Positions 17,692-27,557 are shown, counted from the stretch's first letter. The stretch is DNA of 64,000 nt from Acinetobacter bereziniae LMG 1003 = CIP 70.12 (GCF_000368925.1 NZ_KB849756.1:2123679-2187678); one strand, 5' to 3'. The notes: generated by a model from the sequence alone, not told the origin. Made by a program: numbers and translations.

Positions 17692-20076
17692 TTATATATC
17701 CTGAATATTCGGTTGATAACCCTGTAAATGTAAATGGTTATCGTGATCACCATTTGTAAAAGTGACATGGGGCAAAGTTCTGTTTGGCTGACCTTTTCTC
17801 TTCATCACTTGCGATCCAAATGATTTATAACCAAAAAGATATAGTGCATTTACAAATCTTACATTCGCATCCCAGTCAAATCTATCGACGTGGCTCACAA
17901 GAACCGGACCATCTTTATGGCAACCATTAATTCCTAGATAGCGAAAATCTCCATTAATCCCGTTGAAGTGTGAATCACTACCTACCGATCGACCATCTCG
18001 AGCACTAAATCCAGAACCATGATAATAACCGTATCCTAAAGAGCACATAGCACCAATAACTGCTGCAAACGCATCTCCCTTAAGATAATATCTTGATCGA
18101 CCTGGTAAATAAATATCCCACAAATATCCGACTTTACCATCCGGACTCTTGTAGGATTTGAGCGTCCTTTGGTCTACCAAATAAACATTTCCACCTACGA
18201 CCCCGTTACCTTTTTTACGTTTAGGCGCAACGATAAATTCAGTTTTGCCAATATGATGTGATTGTCCATTTTTATCATAATAAATATATTCAGCAAAACC
18301 TGTTGCAGCCGCATTCTCTCTTTTGATTTTACCATCAGAGTAAATATGATAACGCGTCGTATCACTTGTCGCGGGTGTTTGATTAGAAACAGTTGTTAAA
18401 GGTTTACCCCCATTCTCTGTATGAGTATTTTGTTGAGACACTTTGGGGGGCTCTTGTTTAACTTCGGGTACTTTAGCAGGAGCTGGTGGATTAGGCTTAC
18501 TTTGGGACGGCGCATTAGTAACAGGGTTTTGTTGTGGAACTTTTTGCCCTGATTCTAATCGTCTCGATTCCTTGATAAAACCTTCATTTATTCTAAATAT
18601 CCTATACGGACTTCCATTAATTACCCGAGCTTTTACCAATGAATTCGAACCAACACCAAAACCATATACAAAACCAACTAACATTTTTAAGTTAATTACA
18701 CCTGCAGCATTGGTTTTTTTTGAAATTTGCCGCCCTCGATAAAAAATGGTTACAGCGGTATTTGGAACTACTTGATCATCTTTTTTGACAATCATCTGAA
18801 AGCTATGAACAGGAAGTCTCACTTTTATTGTCTGATTAGAGAGTGATTCTTCAACCTTGAAGTGATGAATCTTTTGGTATTTTCCATCCCCTGAAACAGA
18901 AACCTCTATATCTTGACCGACTTCTGCTGAAATATTATGTTTTATGCCACTCCCATCTGCAGAATGCTTTTTAATATTATTTTTATAGGTAAGAAAAAAG
19001 CCCATATTTGAGATTGGTTTTCCAGTATCAGCTTCAACAATCTGTATATTGAAGTTCACATCTTTCGTTTCAACTGCTTTAGATTCTTCTGAAATACTTG
19101 GAGCTTGCTCATTTCTAACTTCTTGAGGCGTTTTATTCGCCTGTGGTTTGGGTTGAGGAGCACTATTCTGTTCTAAAACAACAGGGACTGATATTTGTTT
19201 GGTTAATTTGATTGTATAACTTTCCTTCTTATCTTTTTGCTGCGTAATCTCAAGTGCTTTTCCATCAACAATTATTTTTATTTTAGTACCAGGATGCCTA
19301 ACAATTACAGGAATTTTTCCTTCTTCACTTGTTTTATAATCATTAGAAATCTTTCCAATTTTGCTATAATATTTTCCTTCTTTGTACTCGGACTCTACTA
19401 TAATTTTTTTACCTGAAACGGCATTCCCTTGTTCGTCCACAACATTGATATAAATCTTACGATTACAACAGCTTTCTAAATCATAATGAGCAAATAATGA
19501 TATATATTCACCCACTTTTGTTCCAAAAGCATCAGCTTGGTTACCTAAACCCTGTACAAACTCTAAAACATATTTAGGACCTTTTAAGTGTGCTCCTGCA
19601 ATGCATCCTGACTCTGTAATTTCAACCCCATTAATACGAACGCCATAAAATTCATTTACATTTCGATTGTTCAGCCGAGTGCAGAGTGTATTGATCCATT
19701 TATTAAATGCTTTTATTTGAACCGTTCGATCTTTGAGAAAAACACTTTTCGAAGTTACATCATCTAAGCCCGTCCAACTTCCACTCCAGTCATTCACCGA
19801 AAATGATTTCTGAAAAAGGCTATTAGGATCATTACTAAAAGTATATGGTGGCTTAAAATACCCCAAATCATAAAGCGCACTTTCGCCAAATTGAAAATAA
19901 CCAATAAATCCATAACCTGCAGTTTTACCATTATGTACTTTTCTAGCAGTCAAATTAGGATCGACAAGGTCAGATAAACTCAAATCCGATGAAGACTCTC
20001 GACGAGATACTGCATATATATATGCTTGCCTATCCTCACCAAATGACTTTCCGTTTACTGGAGAAACAAAACTCAT
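17692..20076 (-). CDS. T6SS effector: lysozyme-like head plus LAS-type metallopeptidase tail
   Basis: 794 aa, no signal peptide, encoded behind vgrG. Residues 15-200 resemble lysozyme/transglycosylase domains: candidate catalytic Glu27 in SRRESSSD, then GYGFIGYFQFGESALYDLGYF and GVEITESGCIAGAHLKGP. Residues 205-510 form about three Ig-like or carboxypeptidase-regulatory-like beta modules, each with a polar linker. A Pro/Gln-rich hinge covers about 515-575. The C-terminal domain has H703-x6-D710 (SHFNGINGD) and H781-x-H783 preceded by D777, the zinc ligands and base of LAS (M15/M74-like) peptidoglycan peptidases. It probably cuts both glycan and peptide in prey walls. Its start overlaps the preceding gene by 4 bp. 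Confidence 0.82.
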   Translation of the reverse strand: MSFVSPVNGKSFGEDRQAYIYAVSRRESSSDLSLSDLVDPNLTARKVHNGKTAGYGFIGYFQFGESALYDLGYFKPPYTFSNDPNSLFQKSFSVNDWSGSWTGLDDVTSKSVFLKDRTVQIKAFNKWINTLCTRLNNRNVNEFYGVRINGVEITESGCIAGAHLKGPKYVLEFVQGLGNQADAFGTKVGEYISLFAHYDLESCCNRKIYINVVDEQGNAVSGKKIIVESEYKEGKYYSKIGKISNDYKTSEEGKIPVIVRHPGTKIKIIVDGKALEITQQKDKKESYTIKLTKQISVPVVLEQNSAPQPKPQANKTPQEVRNEQAPSISEESKAVETKDVNFNIQIVEADTGKPISNMGFFLTYKNNIKKHSADGSGIKHNISAEVGQDIEVSVSGDGKYQKIHHFKVEESLSNQTIKVRLPVHSFQMIVKKDDQVVPNTAVTIFYRGRQISKKTNAAGVINLKMLVGFVYGFGVGSNSLVKARVINGSPYRIFRINEGFIKESRRLESGQKVPQQNPVTNAPSQSKPNPPAPAKVPEVKQEPPKVSQQNTHTENGGKPLTTVSNQTPATSDTTRYHIYSDGKIKRENAAATGFAEYIYYDKNGQSHHIGKTEFIVAPKRKKGNGVVGGNVYLVDQRTLKSYKSPDGKVGYLWDIYLPGRSRYYLKGDAFAAVIGAMCSLGYGYYHGSGFSARDGRSVGSDSHFNGINGDFRYLGINGCHKDGPVLVSHVDRFDWDANVRFVNALYLFGYKSFGSQVMKRKGQPNRTLPHVTFTNGDHDNHLHLQGYQPNIQDI

Positions 20077-20558
20077 AATGCCCCCTTAGATTCTTGATCA
20101 ATTTGTTTAAATAAAATTAGAACTTTATTTTTTGTTTTATCACTCATATTTGTAGAAAATTTCATTTTATTTTTATCAAAATTGAAACTCAGATCTTCAT
20201 TTAGGTTGAGCATTACATCACCTAAACTCTTACCGTCATCAATAATATAAAATTTCTGAGGTTTATTTTTATTTGTTAATGAGATAAGTAAAATATTTTG
20301 ATCTGAACTTTTGATATTCCAACACTCATCAGGAATATGTAACCAATGACCTGTATTTAGATCTATCTTATTTTGCTTTAAAAGCTTAGAGACAGGCTCT
20401 TTAATATCTTTACGCTGAAAGCTACATTTATCAGACTCTATATAATTAAAGCTTACGACTTCATTATCAATGTTCCGTTTTGGAAATTCCTTGATAACTT
20501 CTGCATTACACCAAGTCACAAATAATAAAATGAATAAGAAAGAAAATATTGTTTTCAT
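20073..20558 (-). CDS. small secreted protein between vgrG and the effector
   Basis: 161 aa with signal peptide MKTIFSFLFILLFVTWCNA. The mature part is Lys/Asp/Asn-rich, with two Cys (DKCSFQ, DECWN) that could form a disulfide. No family was recognised. It begins 9 bp after the VgrG stop, and its stop overlaps the effector start by 4 bp, so all are one translationally coupled unit. An exported protein in this position could be a second immunity factor. A cytosolic adaptor role is unlikely because of the signal peptide. Start MKTIF is preferred to the ATG two codons before it. Confidence 0.65.
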   Translation of the reverse strand: MKTIFSFLFILLFVTWCNAEVIKEFPKRNIDNEVVSFNYIESDKCSFQRKDIKEPVSKLLKQNKIDLNTGHWLHIPDECWNIKSSDQNILLISLTNKNKPQKFYIIDDGKSLGDVMLNLNEDLSFNFDKNKMKFSTNMSDKTKNKVLILFKQIDQESKGAL

Positions 20559-20567
20559 GATCAAGCC

Positions 20568-23500
20568 TTACTTTCCAAAATTACAAAAATCTGCTTCTAA
20601 ATCTTCACTACAAGATTCATTTTGATCTTCTATTGCATCATGATCATCTGCAGCGCCACAACAGCCCTCACCCTCACAACTACTATGATCTGAAGTGTCA
20701 TCAATATCGTTCTTTATAACTATTAATTCTTTTAAATCTTCACTATCATGCCCAAGAATAATTGCTTCGACATCGTCAGCACTATCACTGAAAAACCGTT
20801 GTGTGCGTCCAAGTTCATCCAAAACACCAATAAATTCAGTTTTTCGTGAATGATTTACGAACTTAAATCTGACCTGCTGTTTTAATTCATCTTTACTAAA
20901 AATATTACTAAAATCAAAACGTCGGCTAAAAATTCCACTCTCAGGCATTTTCGGCAACTGCGCATTCACTGTTGCCCCACTGGTAAACAACTGTTGTCCA
21001 GATTTCACCTCAAACTTTCCACCAGTTTTAATAAAGACACCACTACCATTAACCACCAGCTGAGTACCACCCGCTTTTAGATCAATCTCTTTAGAACTGG
21101 TTAGCTCAATCTTGTCTTCAGTTGCAATCAACTTAATGACTTTCTTCGCAATGATTTCAATCAAATCATCCTGAGCCTGTACTTTTATCGGTCCTTTTGC
21201 AGCAAAAGCACTTAAACCTTTCTGTGCGGCAAACAAACTAATTTTATCTTGTGCATGACCCACAATATTCTTCTGAGCGCTCATGTTAATCGAACCATTT
21301 GCACTTTCAGCTATATCTTGGGAAGCTTGAAGAATAATATCTTCTGGTGTGGTTAATGCAATCCCATTTGGCGAAGCCAATAGCATCAATGCTTGACGGA
21401 AAATTTTACCTTGTTCTTGTTTGGCGTTGTCGCTGCTATCTTCCAGACCTTGTGTATAACCCTCCATAAAGCCCTGCAAACTACTCAAAGCCTCCAACGG
21501 TTTAATTTCAAGTTTGTTCCCCTTATTGAATGTTCCACAAGTACTCATGATGTCAAAATCTTTGATTTCGACATTGGATAAAACCTTACCCACATTACTA
21601 ATGGATTCAAAAGGATTAGATTTAATATTATCTTTTAAGCTTGCCAGCTTGCCTTTAATAATATCTGTACCGTGTTCTTCAACATTTTCAATAAACGCTT
21701 TTAAGTTTTCAACCGCTTCTTTTGCATCAGAAAAATATTCATTAAATTCATCTACAATGCCTTTTGCATTACCACCTAAAGCACCAATGTCTTTAATAAA
21801 TCCACCACAATCTTTTAAAGCATTCAAAGGATCACTACTCACCCCTTCTTTAAATAGATTCAAAGTTGTGTTGAGCGCCTGCCCTGTACTTTTTAACTCA
21901 AGTGATTGAATGAACTTAGGCAAACGATTGATGACATTCAATGCATCGGTTTGTTGCTTTACAGCAATCTCACTTAGCACTTTCATACTTTCAGCCCCTT
22001 GATTCAACAAGGACTGTGCTTGGGCTGCTTCTAAATGATCTGCAATTGCATTTTCTTGGGCATAGGTTGTGATAAGCATGCCTTTTCCTGCACGTACCGC
22101 CCCATAAGCATCTGTTCTTAATTCAAAACCTTCGCCACGCCCATTGCTGGTTTCTTTATCTTTCGGATGACTTAAATTTCCCAAGTTTAGTTGAGTGGCT
22201 GCGTGACTACTTTGCAGTTGGGCACTGATTTGCCCAGTCGTGTCATCAAATCGGAGTTGGTTAAAGCCTGAACCACCGACTTCAGATGAGCGGATACCAC
22301 TGAGTTTCTTGGTATCAGGAAGCTGACCTTTGACATCAAACATGGTTTGATGACGTTCTGCTTCATGTAAACGCCCCATCACAAACGGACGATCTACATT
22401 ACCATCAAAGAAATCAATCACCACGATTTCACCAATCCGAGGATGAAAACGTGTACCGTAACCTTCTCCTGCCCATGAGGTTAATACATCCACCCATGCT
22501 GAGTCGGTATCGTTATCATTGGAACCTGCACCACCATCATGACTATTATCGTCGCTACGGGTAAACAAGAAACGAACTTTAATGCGTCCCCATTGGTCCA
22601 CATAAATTGTTTCGCCTTGCGGACCTACCACTTTAGCGCGTTGCGGGAATGCAGAAGGTCTGTGTGTTAATGGATTGTATTCTGGAACGACTGGAATTCT
22701 GCGTCGCACCAATGACAGCTCATTGGCTTGACGCTGATCTTTAATTAAATGATTCCAATAGTTTAAATTAAGCAGTTTAGAAAGTTGATCTTGCAGTTCT
22801 TTCGGTAAGTTATTCTGATTGTAGAAGGTTTTACCGAGAATCAAAAACTCGCGATCTGAACCTTCATGCTGATCAATTTCCGGATGCTCTCTCAACTCAA
22901 ACCAATAACCAACTTGTGCATCACGAACTGAACTGATTGCGGTAAAATATTTGGCTTGTAGTTCTTGGTATTGTGAAAGTTGAGTATTGAGTTTATCCAC
23001 TTGAGCTGAGCTAGAAGCTGTGGTTTGATCTTCACCCTTGAGATCACTGGTCCACGCTGGGCTAATGGTCCAAGCCTGTTCTAAACTCAACGTTTCATTG
23101 TCTTGTTGTTCGCTATGCTGATGATTGCTGAGTTGACTATCACCCTGATCTTGTGCGAGATTGTCAGCTTGCCAGCGTTGCACTTGTACAGCTGTGGATT
23201 GGATTGATCGTTGTGCAATTAAGCTGGTAATGGTATCAAATCGTTCTGTTGCATGACTACGATGGAAGCGTATACTGCGCCTAGGCATTGCTTCATATTG
23301 ACTATTGTCATCAATCAATCTTAATTTCTGGGTTTGAATTTGTGTAGCAGAAACTGGAACTATGCGTTCAGATTCATCAACCAACCAGTTAATTCCCTCA
23401 CTGCGCCATAATCTTGTTAAAAATTCGTAATCTGTTTCGTTTGACTGCATCACAAAAGGACGCACATCATATTGTTTTTTTAAACCACGACTATCCAAAC

Positions 23501-23957
23501 TCAAACTAGATGCAAATAATGCACTTTTGGTTTGCCATTCCTTGAATAAAACTTCAGATATTTCCAAAATACTTTTATTCATGAAAACGCGACTATTACG
23601 GCGTTTATGCCAAAGACTGGTCGCATCTTCAAGCGTGAGCTTGTAAATACTTAATGCACCGTCACTTTGTCCTTGACTTGCACCAGTAATGATTCCTGTG
23701 GTTCGATAGAGTTCCCCAAAGTCAGTGACTTGGTCAACAGCGACCTGACAACCTATAAATTGTTTTAAAGCAATATGTGCATTGGTTGAAAGGCAAAGTA
23801 ATTCTGCCTTCAATCCTTGATTAATATATTGTTGTCCCTGAATGCACTGTAGAAATACACTGCCATTTAAGGCTTGATTTGAGAATTGGACATGGACAGC
23901 CCTTGTCTGCAACCCTAACCCAAAACTTTCAAGTAAAGTATTAATATTTTTCAACAT
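20568..23957 (-). CDS. vgrG: T6SS spike protein VgrG, extended
   Basis: 1129-aa trimeric spike. Phage gp27-like base about residues 1-410; gp5-like OB fold about 440-530 with DQWGRIKVRFLF and GEIVVIDFFDGNVDRPFVMGRL; then the start of a DUF2345 region (VGGSGFNQLRFDDTTGQI, about 556). That region is interrupted by a helical insertion about 640-860 and resumes with repeated strands (IILQASQDI, INMSAQKNI, LKAGGTQLVV). The C-terminal 110 residues leave the spike fold and end in an acidic Cys-rich tail (CEGEGCCGAADD, then ESCSEDLEADFC). It is an orphan vgrG with no sheath or baseplate genes in the window. The tail and insertion probably bind cargo. Confidence 0.95.
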   Translation of the reverse strand: MLKNINTLLESFGLGLQTRAVHVQFSNQALNGSVFLQCIQGQQYINQGLKAELLCLSTNAHIALKQFIGCQVAVDQVTDFGELYRTTGIITGASQGQSDGALSIYKLTLEDATSLWHKRRNSRVFMNKSILEISEVLFKEWQTKSALFASSLSLDSRGLKKQYDVRPFVMQSNETDYEFLTRLWRSEGINWLVDESERIVPVSATQIQTQKLRLIDDNSQYEAMPRRSIRFHRSHATERFDTITSLIAQRSIQSTAVQVQRWQADNLAQDQGDSQLSNHQHSEQQDNETLSLEQAWTISPAWTSDLKGEDQTTASSSAQVDKLNTQLSQYQELQAKYFTAISSVRDAQVGYWFELREHPEIDQHEGSDREFLILGKTFYNQNNLPKELQDQLSKLLNLNYWNHLIKDQRQANELSLVRRRIPVVPEYNPLTHRPSAFPQRAKVVGPQGETIYVDQWGRIKVRFLFTRSDDNSHDGGAGSNDNDTDSAWVDVLTSWAGEGYGTRFHPRIGEIVVIDFFDGNVDRPFVMGRLHEAERHQTMFDVKGQLPDTKKLSGIRSSEVGGSGFNQLRFDDTTGQISAQLQSSHAATQLNLGNLSHPKDKETSNGRGEGFELRTDAYGAVRAGKGMLITTYAQENAIADHLEAAQAQSLLNQGAESMKVLSEIAVKQQTDALNVINRLPKFIQSLELKSTGQALNTTLNLFKEGVSSDPLNALKDCGGFIKDIGALGGNAKGIVDEFNEYFSDAKEAVENLKAFIENVEEHGTDIIKGKLASLKDNIKSNPFESISNVGKVLSNVEIKDFDIMSTCGTFNKGNKLEIKPLEALSSLQGFMEGYTQGLEDSSDNAKQEQGKIFRQALMLLASPNGIALTTPEDIILQASQDIAESANGSINMSAQKNIVGHAQDKISLFAAQKGLSAFAAKGPIKVQAQDDLIEIIAKKVIKLIATEDKIELTSSKEIDLKAGGTQLVVNGSGVFIKTGGKFEVKSGQQLFTSGATVNAQLPKMPESGIFSRRFDFSNIFSKDELKQQVRFKFVNHSRKTEFIGVLDELGRTQRFFSDSADDVEAIILGHDSEDLKELIVIKNDIDDTSDHSSCEGEGCCGAADDHDAIEDQNESCSEDLEADFCNFGK

Positions 23958-24144
23958 TTTAGTTATTGATATTCAATGACATGTTGGCTTATTGTAAATA
24001 AAAACTCACAGAAAGACATACAGAAATTGTTAAAATTTTTATTTTTGTAACTGACATACTCAAAATTCATCTTCTTTTAATGAGAAAAATACAGATATTT
24101 AAATCAATCTAAATCTCCAATTTTATCCGTTTATCCTATTACAA

Positions 24145-24163
24145 AAGGGGCAATTTGCCCCTT
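24145..24163 (-). terminator. terminator of the malic enzyme gene
   Basis: AAGGGGCAA / TTGCCCCTT hairpin just after the malic enzyme stop. A moderately T-rich stretch follows on the minus strand. Confidence 0.7.
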
Positions 24164-24183
24164 CTATAAAAAATTGAAAATAC

Positions 24184-25905
24184 TTAGAAAGGAACGCGCT
24201 TATAATCACGATAAGTTGGTTTCCAAAAGTTCTGTTCAATACTTTCGAGTAATTGCTCATCACTCATTACCGTCGCAACACCATCTTGCATTGCTGCTTG
24301 AGCAACTTTAAATGCAATAATTTTAGAAACTTTCTGCAATTCGTTTAAATCAGGTAATAAGTCCGCATGGATATCGTTTAACTTCGGTGAGCAATCTGCC
24401 AAAGCGGAACTTGATGCCATCAGCATATTGTCTGTCACACGCGTTGCTTGAACAGCCACAACACCTAAACCAATACCTGGGAAAATATAAGAGTTATTGC
24501 ATTGTGAAATATTAAAGGTTTCTCCATGATAATTCACTGGCGCAAACGGGCTACCTGTTGCAATTAATGCTTTACCTTCTGTCCATTGGATAATATCAGC
24601 AGGCACAGCTTCTACACGTGAAGTTGGGTTCGATAAAGGCAACACAATTGGATATTCACAATTTTCAGCCATGGTTTTAATGATTTCTTCTGTAAATAAG
24701 CCCGGTTGACCTGATACACCAATCAATACCGTTGGTTTGGCATTTTTAACGACATCCAGTAGAGAAATAATTTCTTCTGGATTGCCCCAATGTGCAACAT
24801 CATCAGGCTTTTGCGCAAGCTTACGCTGGAAGTCAAGTAGGTTTGGCTGATTTTCTGTGATGAGACCAAAACGATCGACCATAAATACTTGTGCACGCGC
24901 TTCAGCATCAGTTAAACCTTCCGCCACCATTTGCGCAATGATCTGTTCTGCAATACCACAACCTGCTGAACCTGCACCCAAGAAAGTCACTTTTTGATCT
25001 TTCAATTGTTTGCCTGCCGCACGGCTTGCCGCAATCAGTGTTCCTACACATACTGCTGCTGTACCTTGAATATCGTCATTAAAGCAACAAATCTTATCAC
25101 GATATTTTTCTAATAAAGGCATGGCATTTTTTTGTGCAAAATCTTCAAACTGAATCAAAGCTTTTGGCCAACGACGTTTTACCGCAGCAATGACTTCATC
25201 GACAAACTCATAGTATTCGTCACCACTGACACGTGGTTGTGACCATCCCATATAGATTGGATCATTGAGTAATTGTTGATTATTGGTTCCCACATCTATT
25301 GTAATTGGCAAAGTATATGCAGGGCTAATACCACCACAAGCGGTATAAAGTGATAATTTTCCGATTGGAATCCCCATACCACCAATACCTTGGTCACCTA
25401 AACCAAGAATACGTTCACCATCTGTTATCACAATCACTTTAACATTCTTACGATTGACGTTATGGATGATCTCATCAATATATTTACGATCAGGGTATGA
25501 AATAAATACGCCACGATGACGTCGATAAATATCCGAAAAACGCTGACATGCCTCACCCACTGTTGGGGTATAAATAATCGGCATCATTTCACTTAAATGA
25601 TTTTCAATCAGGTGGTAAAAAAGTGTTTCGTTGGTGTCTTGGATATTTCGTAAATAAATATGCTTATTGATTGCTTCACTGAAAGAACAATACTGCTGAT
25701 AGGAACGTTGACTTTGTTCCTCGATACTTTCAATCACATGAGGAATCAAACCATGTAAGTTAAACTGGGTTCTTTCTTCCTCTGTGAAAGCTGAACCTTT
25801 GTTGAGTAATGGCAGTTCTAGTAAGGCATTGCCTGCGTAATGAATATATAGAGGATATTTTTTCAAGGTTTCCGTTGGCATTTCCATTCTCATTGAAGCA
25901 GTCAT
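24184..25905 (-). CDS. maeA: NAD-dependent malic enzyme
   Basis: 573 aa; oxidative decarboxylation of malate to pyruvate with NAD+. The malic signature FNDDIQGTAAVCVGTL (about residues 275-290) and Rossmann motif FLGAGSAGCGIAEQI are intact, and YTPTVGEACQ and DGERILGLGDQGIGGMGI are conserved. Length matches the SfcA/MaeA class, with no phosphotransacetylase extension as in MaeB. The start is uncertain: MTASMRME at 25905, or a Met six to eight codons later that aligns better with the family N-terminus. Single-gene unit with its own terminator. Confidence 0.95.
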   Translation of the reverse strand: MTASMRMEMPTETLKKYPLYIHYAGNALLELPLLNKGSAFTEEERTQFNLHGLIPHVIESIEEQSQRSYQQYCSFSEAINKHIYLRNIQDTNETLFYHLIENHLSEMMPIIYTPTVGEACQRFSDIYRRHRGVFISYPDRKYIDEIIHNVNRKNVKVIVITDGERILGLGDQGIGGMGIPIGKLSLYTACGGISPAYTLPITIDVGTNNQQLLNDPIYMGWSQPRVSGDEYYEFVDEVIAAVKRRWPKALIQFEDFAQKNAMPLLEKYRDKICCFNDDIQGTAAVCVGTLIAASRAAGKQLKDQKVTFLGAGSAGCGIAEQIIAQMVAEGLTDAEARAQVFMVDRFGLITENQPNLLDFQRKLAQKPDDVAHWGNPEEIISLLDVVKNAKPTVLIGVSGQPGLFTEEIIKTMAENCEYPIVLPLSNPTSRVEAVPADIIQWTEGKALIATGSPFAPVNYHGETFNISQCNNSYIFPGIGLGVVAVQATRVTDNMLMASSSALADCSPKLNDIHADLLPDLNELQKVSKIIAFKVAQAAMQDGVATVMSDEQLLESIEQNFWKPTYRDYKRVPF

Positions 25906-26206
25906 TCTGCTTCTATCTTTTGCTAAGCTACGACTTTGGTCGCATACAAGCTTAAGCCTATTTTACGCTAAATGGGTATTTAGATACGTGATAGTGATAT
26001 TCAAAGTATTTTACAGAATGATAAATTATTCTCATTTTTTACAAATTCTTTAAATATTTAATACAATCTATTGTTTTTTATATCAATAACAAAGAATTAA
26101 TCCAAATTTTAAAATCTATCGATTTCCAATGTCATTGAGCTACGATTGATTTTTTTCGTATTTCAATTTATGTTGTCCTTAATTGAATGAAGCAAAACCA
26201 ATAACA
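25906..26206. other. intergenic region between divergent maeA and a lipoprotein gene
   Basis: About 300 bp of AT-rich DNA holding both promoters. No gene, strong hairpin or recognised operator was seen. Confidence 0.5.
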
Positions 26207-26800
26207 ATGAACACAAATATTTTTATACTTCTACTAAGCACTGCAGTCATCTGCACAGGTTGTCAAACAGCCAAAAAAGTATCTTCTGGTGTTTCCAAAA
26301 CCACTGAAAAAGTGAAAAGCTTGGTTGGTCTAGGCGAAGCAAAAGTTCCAGAAGTCGATAAACAAGGCGTAGTCGATGTCAGTAAAGCAACCTTAGAAAA
26401 GCTTGAACAAATGAAACTCAATATGCCCACTGGACAATGGGTCTATATTGAAAACGATTTACAAGGAATTTATACCCTACAAAACAAATCTGCTGACGGC
26501 AATATTTTGTATTTACGTCTAAACTGCAAAATTCCTTCGCAAAAATCTGGATTTAGTATTGAAGATAAAGATGCTAAGGAATTACTTAAAGCACATGATC
26601 CCCAAGCAGGACAAGTTCAGTTTTTAATCGACAATAAAAATTATGGCAATCCTTTTGATCTGGTCAATGCGAAAAAAATGCCAAGTTTCCAAGCTGCGCT
26701 CAGTAAGGCTAAAGTGATTAAGATTTTTAATAATTCTAAACTTTACACCTTTAACAATGGTCATGCTGAATTGCTCAGCAAACCTGTTAGTTGCATGTAA
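26207..26800 (+). CDS. lipoprotein, unknown
   Basis: 197 aa with lipobox MNTNIFILLLSTAVICTGCQ. After the lipidated Cys comes a Ser/Lys/Thr-rich tether (TAKKVSSGVSKTTEKVKSL) and then a compact domain with two Cys (LNCKIP and the last residues VSCM) likely paired. ATG at 26207 is chosen over a TTG eight codons earlier. No family was recognised. It is single, with the DUF2798 gene converging from the right 13 bp away. Confidence 0.7.
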   Translation: MNTNIFILLLSTAVICTGCQTAKKVSSGVSKTTEKVKSLVGLGEAKVPEVDKQGVVDVSKATLEKLEQMKLNMPTGQWVYIENDLQGIYTLQNKSADGNILYLRLNCKIPSQKSGFSIEDKDAKELLKAHDPQAGQVQFLIDNKNYGNPFDLVNAKKMPSFQAALSKAKVIKIFNNSKLYTFNNGHAELLSKPVSCM

Positions 26801-26813
26801 GCATCCGACTAAA

Positions 26814-27083
26814 TTATTTAGGCATATCCACAAAAACAGCTGTGAGTCGACGCACTAACGGCAAAACAACCAATACCACTGGATATGCCACGGCCCACGA
26901 AACCATCCATGCCGAAAACCATTTTGCCAAAAAACCATCCACTAGACCCACATTAATGAACATATTGATCAATGACACCATGCCACTCATTAAACAGGAT
27001 AAGAAAAAAGGCATGATCCATGCAGCAAATTTTGCAGGGAGTTTCGGAATATTTCCGATAATCGTGGGAGGAATATTTGACAT
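26814..27083 (-). CDS. DUF2798 family membrane protein
   Basis: 89 aa with two hydrophobic helices. The pattern FFLSCLMSGMVSLINMFINVG, then FLAKWFSAWMVSWAVAYPVVLVVLPLVRRL, is characteristic of DUF2798. Function unknown. It starts about 57 bp beyond the end of the dead immunity gene at 27141, on the same strand. Confidence 0.85.
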   Translation of the reverse strand: MSNIPPTIIGNIPKLPAKFAAWIMPFFLSCLMSGMVSLINMFINVGLVDGFLAKWFSAWMVSWAVAYPVVLVVLPLVRRLTAVFVDMPK

Positions 27084-27140
27084 GAGAACTCAAAATTGAA
27101 TTAGCACGGCAATTTTATGCTTTTCAGCTGAGTGAAACAA

Positions 27141-27557
27141 TCAATCATTCCACATTACATCCAACACATTTTGCCACTTTGTTTCATTAGGTAAGCGCAT
27201 TGGTTCATCGTAGAACATGGCTATGCTATTTAAAGCAAGCTCCAATGTAATGATTGTGTTTAAAGGCAGCCAAGTATCGTCGCCAATATCAAAAAATTTC
27301 GAATTCATTTGTTCATTACAAGTTAACCAAGATTCGCCTTGTTGTGCGGTAGGGATATTTTTGTCGTAGCGCAAGATCAAGTGTTTGCTGTCAACAAACC
27401 AAAATAACAGAATGATTTGTCCTTAATTTGGAATATCCAGTTCAAAATAGCCTGTGTTTGAAAATTCAAGATCTTGGACTTAACTAAACAACCGAATAAT
27501 TTGTTCTTTTTTCATTTCCTGATGATCAAATTGATCCAAAAAGCTCACCAACATCAT
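27141..27557 (-). pseudogene. Imm1-like immunity protein gene with two in-frame stops
   Basis: From ATG 27555-27557, behind a good AAGGATAACAA site, one uninterrupted frame reads MMLVSFLDQFDHQEMKKEQ, stops at TAA 27480-27482, continues VQDLEFSNTGYFELDIPN, stops at TAA 27423-27425, then GQIILLFWFVDSKHLILRYD to the end at 27141. The restored product is about 137 aa. The segment LPLNTIITLELALNSIAMFYDEPMRLPNETKW resembles the end of Imm1 immunity proteins. The missing codons look like single changes (for example CAA to TAA). A TTG restart at 27380 could still yield 79 aa. Confidence 0.72.
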
